Below are positions 1 to 4,559 of a stretch of 11,882 bases of DNA, piece by piece. How positions within the stretch are numbered: the first letter of the stretch is position 1; each line of letters opens with the position of its first letter. This DNA is from Bacteroidota bacterium. Lineage in GTDB: Bacteria > Bacteroidota > Bacteroidia > Flavobacteriales_F > PHOS-HE28. Location of the stretch: NCBI GenBank assembly GCA_023428865.1, contig JAEYWT010000221.1:1-11882 (forward strand), given 5' to 3'. The position numbers and the translations under genes were made by a program. Under the pieces are notes generated by a model. It saw nothing but the letters and a program-made list of their open reading frames with translations, was not told where the DNA came from and searched no databases.

Positions 1-1
1 C

Positions 2-424
2 GCTCATGGCTTTCGCGATGTGGTCGGGAACACTGGACTGCTGGGGCGCTGGCAGGTGCTCTCCGATGTACCCCTCACCATTGCCGATGTAGCGCACAAT
101 GTCGATGGTGTTCGCGTGGTACGCAGGATGTTGGAGTGCCAACCGTACGAGCGCTTGCACATCGTACTGGGCATGGTGAACGATAAGGACCTGAGCCGGG
201 TGCTCGCAAAGCTACCAAAAGACGCAATCTACTATTTCTGCAAAGCCGATATCCCTCGAGGTCTGGATGCAGGCATACTGCGGGATTCGGCAAAGGACAA
301 CGGCCTCACCGGCAATGTATATGCGAATGTTCCCGAGGCGTTCCGGGCCGCCACCCGAGCCGCCTCGATGAATGACCTGGTCTTGGTGACCGGAAGTGTC
401 TTTGTGGTAGCTGAGGTTATTTGA
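2..424 (+). CDS. folC: Folylpolyglutamate synthase / dihydrofolate synthase, C-terminal part (5' end outside window)
   Basis: This is the last 140 codons of a gene that begins before the window; the frame is open from position 2. FolC adds glutamate to folates and, in bifunctional forms, also makes dihydrofolate from dihydropteroate, in the cytoplasm. The visible part has the Mur-ligase-like C-terminal domain signature: a G-L-x-G-R-W-Q segment (about positions 38-55) followed by IADVAHN (about 80-100), the family's hinge motif, then a Rossmann-like region with HIVLGMVNDKD and a final VLVTGSVFVVAEVI strand, where FolC proteins usually end. GTG at 20 is only an internal codon, because the reading frame and homologous-looking residues continue upstream. 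The gene ends 70 bases before the first tRNA-like repeat. Family assignment is firm; whether it is mono- or bifunctional cannot be seen here. Confidence 0.9.
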   Translation, partial: AHGFRDVVGNTGLLGRWQVLSDVPLTIADVAHNVDGVRVVRRMLECQPYERLHIVLGMVNDKDLSRVLAKLPKDAIYYFCKADIPRGLDAGILRDSAKDNGLTGNVYANVPEAFRAATRAASMNDLVLVTGSVFVVAEVI

Positions 425-434
425 ACCATTCTAT

Positions 435-442
435 TATATTTG
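435..442 (+). promoter_or_regulatory. Candidate Bacteroidota -7 promoter element before the tRNA-Val array
   Basis: The octamer TATATTTG fits the Bacteroidota -7 consensus TAnnTTTG and lies 11 bases after the folC stop. A start point near 449 would place it about 45 bases upstream of the first tRNA-like copy. The nearest TTTG that could act as a -33 element (420-423) is too close (11 bases), so the match rests on the -7 box alone. Confidence 0.35.
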
Positions 443-468
443 CCGCCCCTAAGGGGCCTTGCGGCTTT
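442..468 (+). terminator. Possible imperfect terminator hairpin after folC
   Basis: GCCG (442-445) can pair with CGGC (462-465) and CCCC (446-449) with GGGG (453-456) around a TAA loop, with a 5-base bulge on the 3' side and a short TTT run after it. It is GC rich and follows the folC stop closely, as a terminator would. However, the T tract is short and the stem is interrupted, and it overlaps the end of a candidate promoter box. It could instead be leader structure of the tRNA transcript. Confidence 0.3.
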
Positions 469-494
469 GCTGGGCACGTTCTTTCGCGATCAAT

Positions 495-600
495 GGGGGC
501 ATAGCTCAGCTGGTTCAGAGCATCCCGCCACACAGGCGGGAGGGTCGCTGGTCCAGATCCGACGTAGGTTGGAACGAGCTATTTCCTTGAATGATCCTAT
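495..600 (+). pseudogene. Degenerate tRNA-Val-like copy 1 with palindromic anticodon arm
   Basis: The 5' half matches the intact tRNA-Val(TAC) at 706-780 almost base for base through acceptor strand, D arm and the base before the anticodon stem. The anticodon arm is replaced by TCCCGCC-ACACA-GGCGGGA (523-541), giving a 6-7 bp stem instead of 5. U33 is lost (A in its place). The T loop is TCCAGAT instead of TTCGAAT, and no 3' acceptor strand pairs with GGGGGCA. The T-arm region runs into a non-tRNA tail containing GGTTGGAACGAGCTATTTC (567-585) that is also found in copy 2. It is unlikely to decode; it may be a relic or a tRNA-like RNA. It is the first unit of a 105-106 bp tandem repeat. Confidence 0.7.
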
Positions 601-705
601 GGAGGCATAGCTCAGCTGGTTCAGAGCATCCCGCCCCACAGGCGGGAGGGTCGCTGGTCCGGATCCGACAAAGGTTGGAACGAGCTATTTCTTTGAAGGA
701 TAAAT
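601..705 (+). pseudogene. Degenerate tRNA-Val-like copy 2 with palindromic anticodon arm
   Basis: This is the second tandem unit, beginning 106 bases after copy 1 and differing from it by a handful of substitutions. GGAGGCA, the D arm and GAGC are identical to the intact tRNA-Val(TAC), which starts 105 bases further on. The anticodon arm is again the palindrome, TCCCGCC-CCACA-GGCGGGA (629-647), the T loop is TCCGGAT, and the 3' acceptor strand is absent. The tail GGTTGGAACGAGCTATTTC (672-690) repeats that of copy 1. An open frame of 79 codons crosses this copy and the next tRNA but is only tRNA sequence read as protein. Not expected to be a working tRNA. Confidence 0.7.
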
Positions 706-780
706 GGAGGCATAGCTCAGCTGGTTCAGAGCATCTGCCTTACAAGCAGAGGGTCGCTGGTTCGAATCCGGCTGCCTCCA
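706..780 (+). tRNA. tRNA-Val (anticodon TAC)
   Basis: A complete cloverleaf is visible. The acceptor is GGAGGCA (706-712) with TGCCTCC (773-779), and the discriminator is A780. The D stem is GCTC/GAGC. The anticodon stem is TCTGC/GCAGA (734-738 and 746-750) with loop CTTACAA, placing TAC at 741-743. The T stem is GCTGG/CCGGC with canonical loop TTCGAAT. TAC decodes GUA and wobble-related valine codons. CCA is not encoded. It is the intact member of a three-unit tandem repeat and is followed at once by a strong hairpin. Confidence 0.95.
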
Positions 781-786
781 CCCTCA

Positions 787-814
787 ACAACGCAGCGCTT
801 GTGCGCTGCGTTGT
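787..814 (+). terminator. 12-bp hairpin after tRNA-Val(TAC), possible terminator or processing signal
   Basis: ACAACGCAGCGC (787-798) pairs perfectly with GCGCTGCGTTGT (803-814) around a TTGT loop, starting 7 bases after the tRNA. It is followed by CATTTC rather than a proper T run, so intrinsic termination would be weak. Its position and its perfect stem argue that it has a role at the tRNA 3' end. Confidence 0.5.
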
Positions 815-820
815 CATTTC

Positions 821-913
821 GGGACCTTAGCTCAGTTGGTTTAGAGCGTCCCGCCTCATAAGCGGGAAGGTCGCTGGTCCATCACCGAACAAGGTGCAGC
901 CCAGCAGGTCCCA
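821..913 (+). pseudogene. tRNA-like element, Val(CAC)-derived, anticodon CAT, 6-bp anticodon stem and enlarged T arm
   Basis: The acceptor GGGACCT (821-827) pairs perfectly with AGGTCCC (906-912). The D arm matches tRNA-Val(CAC) at 967 with one base changed. The anticodon arm is the shared palindrome, TCCCGC (849-854), loop CTCATAA, GCGGGA (862-867), one base pair longer than normal and displaying CAT at 857-859. The T stem GCTGG (873-877) with CCAGC (901-905) is perfect and directly abuts the acceptor, but the loop is 23 bases instead of 7. That loop can form an inner hairpin, CACC (883-886) with GGTG (893-896). The missing TTCGAAT loop and extra stem pair argue against a decoding tRNA. The intact pairing argues against plain decay, so a structured tRNA-like RNA is possible. 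Confidence 0.6.
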
Positions 914-966
914 CAAGAACGCCTAGGTACGCCGAAGCGGGAAGGCCTCAGGGCCATTGACATATT

Positions 967-1041
967 GGGACCTTAGCTCAGCTGGTTTAGAGCGCATGCT
1001 TCACACGCATGAGGTCGATGGTTCGAATCCATTAGGTCCCA
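967..1041 (+). tRNA. tRNA-Val (anticodon CAC)
   Basis: Full cloverleaf. The acceptor is GGGACCT (967-973) with AGGTCCC (1034-1040), and the discriminator is A1041. The D stem is GCTC/GAGC. The anticodon stem is CATGC/GCATG (995-999 and 1007-1011) with loop TTCACAC, placing CAC at 1002-1004. The T stem is GATGG/CCATT, closed by a G-T pair, with loop TTCGAAT. It reads GUG valine codons and complements the TAC isoacceptor 187 bases upstream. CCA is not encoded. A strong terminator follows 2 bases later. Confidence 0.95.
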
Positions 1042-1043
1042 CA

Positions 1044-1071
1044 AAAGGCTGTCGTTGATGACAGCCTTTTT
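1044..1071 (+). terminator. Intrinsic terminator after tRNA-Val(CAC)
   Basis: AAAGGCTGTC (1044-1053) pairs perfectly with GACAGCCTTT (1060-1069) around loop GTTGAT, and T1067-T1071 follows the GC part. It ends the tRNA transcript and lies only 8 bases upstream of the ATG of the GIY-YIG gene, leaving little room for a separate promoter for that gene. Confidence 0.8.
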
Positions 1072-1079
1072 CGTTGCCC

Positions 1080-1343
1080 ATGGCTTGGTTCTATGTACTA
1101 CACTCGGAATCCCTTGAACGGTTCTACATCGGGCACACCGAGCAGACCGTAGAGCACAGGCTGGCCAAACACCTCGGAGAGCATAAAGCTTGGACAGGTC
1201 GGGCCAAAGACTGGGTGATCAGGTACCGCGAAGAGTATCCGGACAAGGCTTCTGCCATGCGGCGAGAACGCGAGGTTAAAGCGTGGAAGTCCAAGACACG
1301 GATCGAAAAGCTCTGCCAGACTGGTGTAGAGCGTCCCGCCTAA
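1080..1343 (+). CDS. Small GIY-YIG nuclease domain protein ending inside a tRNA-Val fragment
   Basis: 87 residues from ATG 1080; a TTG two codons earlier is less likely. It is a single-domain GIY-YIG endonuclease-like protein. The degenerate GIY strand is FYVLHS (residues 4-9) and the YIG strand is FYIGHT (15-20). The catalytic-type arginine helix is HRLAKH (26-31), with R27, and the conserved helix SAMRREREVK (58-67) carries the likely metal-binding glutamate. The length fits the small UPF0213/YhbQ-like group. GIY-YIG enzymes cut DNA; the target here is unknown. The ATG lies 8 bases after the tRNA terminator T run, with no clear ribosome site or promoter. The last codons (about KLCQTGVERPA) and the TAA at 1341-1343 lie in a degenerate tRNA-Val(CAC) copy, so the C terminus was created by fusion to tRNA sequence. 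It could be a homing-type nuclease relic or an active mobile gene. Confidence 0.8.
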   Translation: MAWFYVLHSESLERFYIGHTEQTVEHRLAKHLGEHKAWTGRAKDWVIRYREEYPDKASAMRREREVKAWKSKTRIEKLCQTGVERPA

Positions 1344-1380
1344 CAGGCGGGAAGGTCGATGGTGGATCCATTACGTCCCA
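1309..1380 (+). pseudogene. Degenerate tRNA-Val(CAC) fragment at the 3' end of the GIY-YIG gene
   Basis: From AGCTC (1309) onward the sequence follows tRNA-Val(CAC): CTGGTGTAGAGCG at 1321-1333 differs by one base from its D arm. The anticodon arm is the shared palindrome TCCCGCC-TAACA-GGCGGGA (1334-1352). The variable AGGTC and T stem GATGG/CCATT are retained, but the T loop is cut to 5 bases. The 3' acceptor strand reads ACGTCCC with one change. The 5' acceptor strand is absent, its place taken by the end of the GIY-YIG gene. It is clearly non-functional as a tRNA and is followed directly by a terminator. Confidence 0.75.
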
Positions 1381-1383
1381 CTA

Positions 1384-1414
1384 AAAAAGGCCGTCCACCA
1401 AGGGCGGCCTTTTT
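1384..1414. terminator. Bidirectional terminator between the tRNA region and the receptor gene
   Basis: AAAAAGGCCGTCC (1384-1396) pairs with GGGCGGCCTTTTT (1402-1414) around loop ACCAA, with one T-G pair. A and T tracts on the two sides make it usable on both strands: for the tRNA/GIY-YIG side on the plus strand and for the receptor gene, whose stop is 34 bases away, on the minus strand. Confidence 0.8.
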
Positions 1415-1447
1415 CGTTCGTTCTCAGATCCTGCCTAGGACCAGCGA

Positions 1448-3841
1448 TCATATCTCTATCATCAGTCCGATGCTTGGCAACACCGTGGTGCCGTTGTTGG
1501 AGACCTCGCGCAGCTGGTAACGCGAGGGATCGGCAGGGTCTATCGCGGGTTCTCCGGTAGCATTCCTCACCACATCCAGGAATGGTACACCGGGCAGTTC
1601 ACTGGCCAGCACATTCTCTACGTCCAAATAAACGTTCAAGGTCCACCCCTTGAAGTAGTACCGTTTATCCACGCGGACATTGAGTTGGTTGAAACCACGC
1701 AGGCGCATGGTGTTGATGTTCACGAAGTCGAGCACCCCCTGCTGCTGGCTCTCCCAATTGACGATGAGCGAGGAGGCGTTCTGGTCGAAGGGCGTGTACG
1801 GGCCACCGCCCTGCATGCGCCAGTTCAGGCCGATCTCCCAATCCTTCGGCAGGCGTTTTCCTCCGGTCAGGTTCAGGATATGCCCGAAGTCCCAGCTGCT
1901 CGGCGCGAATTGCCCGCTGGCGTTGGTGAACTCGCTCTTCACAAAGGTGTATGACAAGATACCGTAGAAGCCTTTGTACAGCTTCTGTTGCGCAAGGAAT
2001 TCAACCCCATAGGAACGCCCTTTTGAGGTAGGCACGGCCAGTTCATTTCCGATCACACCAAAGTCTCCTCCCAAGTTGGCCAGGCTAACGCCTTTGTCAA
2101 CCAGCAATGGATAACGATCATACCACTTATGGAAGCCTTCCACCGAAATGGTTCCATTGTTCTTGGTGTAGTACTCCACACCAAGAACGGCATGGTCCGC
2201 CTGGATGTAGCGGATGCCCCCGTCAAGATTGAGAGGGGCACCCTGCTGATCACGGAAACCGAGTACGGTATAGGGCGGCAGTTGATGGAAGCGCCCGGCG
2301 TTCGCATTGATCGCGATGGCATCGGAAACCGCATAGGAAAGAGAGAGTCGGGGCGATAGCTGGTCTATCGGGTCGCTCATCGTGGGACGTAACGTATTGA
2401 CATCCGTACGCAGACCGAACGAGCCCGAGAGCTTGCCGAAGCTGCGGCTCAATTGGCCGAAGGCGCCGAACTTATCCACCGACAGGGCACTCTCGTAGGC
2501 AACGATCACCGGCAGCCCATTCACCACACGCTGCCCATAGGTATCGGTGCTGTATCGCGCGTGTTCGGCATTCGCACCACCAACGAAACGCCACTCACCA
2601 TAGGTCATCTGTACTTCGTACCGGAACTTATTCTCCTCCTCTTGGCTACCATAGCGGAGTAGCAACGCGGATGGGTCGCTCTTATCGTTGTTGCGGAACT
2701 TGTTCGCCTCGTTGAAGAGGTGACTACGGCTCACGACGATCGTATGAAGACCCTTCGGAACAAAACGGTCATAGCGCGCACCAACGGTATAGTTCCACTG
2801 GGCGTTCTCTGGTAGGTTGCCGAGTATGTACCGGTTGCGTTCGAAACGATCCTGGTCGGTCACATCATCATTGGCAGCTGGATTCAGTTCCACGTTATCA
2901 TAGGCCCCGAGACCGATGAAGGTGAGGCGCGAGCGATCATTCAGCCGAATGGTGTGCTTAACCTGCGCATCGTTGTAGATGGGAAGGAACGGGAGTTTCA
3001 AGGCTTGGAACAGGAACTGCAGATAGGATCGCCGAACCGAAAGGATCGTAGAAGCCTTCGCGCCGGTAGGCCCGTCGAATGTGAAGCCTAGGTCGCTGCT
3101 GCCAGCCATGAAGGTGAAGGTGCGTTTCTCGGTGTTGCCTTCCGGTTGTTTGAATTCGAAGACCGAACTGAGGGTATTCCCGCGAGCAGCTGGGAACGCA
3201 CCGGTGATCACATCCACCTCGCGGATGAAGTTGACGTTGATCATCCCAACGGGGCCACCACTGCTCCCCTGTGTGCTGAAGTGATTGATGGTGGGCACTT
3301 CGATCCCATCCAGATAGAAGCGGTTCTCATTGGGAGCGCCTCCACGAATGATGATATCGTTCCGGAAACTCGCTGTGCTGGCAACGCCAGGTAGCGACCG
3401 TATCACCTTGCTGATATCGCGGTTACCACCAGGGTTGCGCATGATCTCCGCAGAACCGATGGTGCGCACCGAAAGCGGACTCTCGGCACTGCGCTGAAAG
3501 GCCTTGGGTTTGATCTCCACCTCTTTCAATTCAGTCGCCGAAGCCTCTAGGAGGATCTCCAACTCCACCGGCCTGGCGGTACCAACCTGTACCTCCGGTA
3601 CGACCCTACGCACATAGCCTACCGAAGAGGCCACCACGTTGTAGAGCCCCGGTTTTACCCCTTCCACCACGAAAGCACCGTTGATGTCAGAGGTAGCGCC
3701 AAGGGTAGTACCCTCGAGTAGCACGTTCACGAACGGAAGCGGCACTCTGGTCTTCTCATCGCGGACCAAGCCCTTCACGGTGCCTTGGGCGGTTGAATGA
3801 AGGCCGATAAAGCCAAGAAAGCAGAGGAGCGTGATGCGCAT
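1448..3841 (-). CDS. TonB-dependent outer-membrane receptor with CarboxypepD_reg-like N-terminal domain
   Basis: 797 residues from the ATG at 3841-3839. The frame stays open to 3955, but only the 3841 start gives a normal signal peptide (MRITLLCFLGFIGLHSTAQG). Residues 21-100 form a carboxypeptidase-regulatory-like beta domain (TVKGLVRD, PFVNVLLEGTTLGATSDING, GLYNVVASSVGY) typical of Bacteroidota receptors. Residues about 120-230 are the plug (PGGNRDISKVIRSLPGV, IIIRGG, NRFYLDGIEVP), and the rest is an aromatic-rich 22-strand-type barrel ending SIGLMIEI. It would import a substrate across the outer membrane with TonB energy; the substrate cannot be read from sequence. There is no SusD partner and no STN signalling domain, which argues against the classic polysaccharide pair and against FecA-type sigma signalling. 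It is transcribed divergently from the sigma/carotenoid operon. Confidence 0.92.
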   Translation of the reverse strand: MRITLLCFLGFIGLHSTAQGTVKGLVRDEKTRVPLPFVNVLLEGTTLGATSDINGAFVVEGVKPGLYNVVASSVGYVRRVVPEVQVGTARPVELEILLEASATELKEVEIKPKAFQRSAESPLSVRTIGSAEIMRNPGGNRDISKVIRSLPGVASTASFRNDIIIRGGAPNENRFYLDGIEVPTINHFSTQGSSGGPVGMINVNFIREVDVITGAFPAARGNTLSSVFEFKQPEGNTEKRTFTFMAGSSDLGFTFDGPTGAKASTILSVRRSYLQFLFQALKLPFLPIYNDAQVKHTIRLNDRSRLTFIGLGAYDNVELNPAANDDVTDQDRFERNRYILGNLPENAQWNYTVGARYDRFVPKGLHTIVVSRSHLFNEANKFRNNDKSDPSALLLRYGSQEEENKFRYEVQMTYGEWRFVGGANAEHARYSTDTYGQRVVNGLPVIVAYESALSVDKFGAFGQLSRSFGKLSGSFGLRTDVNTLRPTMSDPIDQLSPRLSLSYAVSDAIAINANAGRFHQLPPYTVLGFRDQQGAPLNLDGGIRYIQADHAVLGVEYYTKNNGTISVEGFHKWYDRYPLLVDKGVSLANLGGDFGVIGNELAVPTSKGRSYGVEFLAQQKLYKGFYGILSYTFVKSEFTNASGQFAPSSWDFGHILNLTGGKRLPKDWEIGLNWRMQGGGPYTPFDQNASSLIVNWESQQQGVLDFVNINTMRLRGFNQLNVRVDKRYYFKGWTLNVYLDVENVLASELPGVPFLDVVRNATGEPAIDPADPSRYQLREVSNNGTTVLPSIGLMIEI

Positions 3842-3981
3842 AGTGGTGGTGGAGATCTGAACAAGGTGTGTGTTTGGCCCAAAAAATCGTGAACAACTGA
3901 GGGTCTGGCAGTTAACCAAGGGGAATCGTCCGTAGAACCCCTGGGAATGTGTCATGCCCCCGTCATTTTGTTCATTATTTA

Positions 3982-4013
3982 TTGCCTAACGTGAAACAAA
4001 TGTATCACCTTTG
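3982..4013 (+). promoter_or_regulatory. Candidate promoter of the sigma factor / carotenoid operon
   Basis: TTG at 3982-3984 and CACCTTTG at 4006-4013 resemble the Bacteroidota -33 (TTG) and -7 (TAnnTTTG, one mismatch) elements with 21-base spacing. Transcription would begin near 4020, giving a leader of about 30 bases, A-rich and without a Shine-Dalgarno sequence, as is common in this phylum. The mismatch in the -7 box may mean an activator or an alternative sigma factor is used. Confidence 0.45.
3997..4004 (-). promoter_or_regulatory. Candidate -7 element for the TonB-dependent receptor
   Basis: On the minus strand this reads TACATTTG, a full match to the Bacteroidota -7 consensus TAnnTTTG. 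A start near 3990 would give a leader of about 150 bases before the ATG at 3841. No good -33 TTG is seen at the usual spacing. It lies one base from the candidate -7 box of the oppositely oriented operon. Confidence 0.45.
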
Positions 4014-4049
4014 TTCAACTCATCAGACTAAACATTAAACACTACTACC

Positions 4050-4559
4050 ATGTCCACGATGGAATTCCAGCAGCAGTTGGTCAGTCTGCGTCAGCAGCTG
4101 TACTACTTCGCCCTTAGCTTGACCAAAGACCGTGAGCATGCAGCGGATCTGTTACAAGAAAGCCTGATGAGGGCCCTTACCTACCGGGACAAGTTCCGGG
4201 ACAATACCAACTTCAAGGCGTGGGTGTACACCATCATGAAGAACACCTTCATCAACGACCACCGACGGGGTAAGCGCACCAAGACCTTGATGGACAGTGT
4301 GGACCGCGAGCGCGATGAGGTGCGTCGGGTGCAACAACCAACAAGCCCGGAGGCCACGGTGAAAATGGCGGAGATCCAGCGTAGCTTGGACCGCTTGGAT
4401 GTCGCTTTCCGCGAGCCCTTCACTATGCACCACGAGGGCTACAAATACCATGAGATCGCCGATAAGTTGGGTATCCCCATCGGCACGGTCAAGAGCCGGA
4501 TCTTCCAAGCCCGCCATCGGTTGATGGAGATGCTCACCGACAAGAACGTACCTGCGTGA
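4050..4559 (+). CDS. ECF-type RNA polymerase sigma-70 factor heading the carotenoid operon
   Basis: 169 residues. Sigma region 2 spans about residues 12-76 (YYFALSLTKDREHAADLLQE, then FKAWVYTIMKNTFINDHRR, the promoter-melting and -10 recognition part). Region 4 spans about 108-162, ending in the helix-turn-helix YHEIADKLGIPIGTVKSRI and RHRLMEML. Regions 1 and 3 are absent, as expected for the ECF group. It directs RNA polymerase to a subset of promoters. Its TGA (4557-4559) overlaps the GTG start of crtI (4556) by 3 bases, so the two are translationally coupled. No anti-sigma gene lies beside it, so control must be in trans or through expression. Carotenoid operons in other bacteria are known to be run by ECF factors (CarQ in Myxococcus), so control of its own operon is a fair inference. 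ATG 4059 is an alternative start. Confidence 0.9.
   Translation: MSTMEFQQQLVSLRQQLYYFALSLTKDREHAADLLQESLMRALTYRDKFRDNTNFKAWVYTIMKNTFINDHRRGKRTKTLMDSVDRERDEVRRVQQPTSPEATVKMAEIQRSLDRLDVAFREPFTMHHEGYKYHEIADKLGIPIGTVKSRIFQARHRLMEMLTDKNVPA

Larger units (their letters stand above)
495..780 (+). repeat. Tandem repeat of three tRNA-Val(TAC)-type units, period about 105 bp
   Basis: Units start at 495, 601 and 706, so the period is 106 then 105. The first two are near-identical along their full length, including the non-tRNA tail; the third is the intact tRNA-Val(TAC) and diverges in anticodon arm, T loop and 3' end. The order suggests that a palindrome-bearing copy was itself duplicated upstream of the functional gene. 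Confidence 0.75.

Noticed and set aside
591..830. Open frame of 79 codons across the tRNA array
   Set aside because: It is tRNA and pseudo-tRNA sequence read in one frame; the same peptide pattern repeats with each tRNA unit, there is no family resemblance, and it covers a functional tRNA-Val.
495..913. Calling the palindrome-bearing copies functional tRNAs
   Set aside because: Anticodon stems are longer than 5 bp, T loops lack TTCRANY, and two copies have no 3' acceptor strand. Two copies lack U33.
495..1352. CRISPR array
   Set aside because: The repeats are tRNA-derived, about 105 bp apart, with no unique spacers and no cas genes.
1448..3841. SusC-type member of a SusC/SusD pair
   Set aside because: No SusD gene next to it and the length (797 residues) is short for SusC; a general TonB-dependent receptor is the safer call.
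3842..3955. N-terminal extension of the TonB-dependent receptor from ATG 3955
   Set aside because: It would bury the signal peptide behind 38 residues; the start at 3841 gives a standard secreted N terminus.
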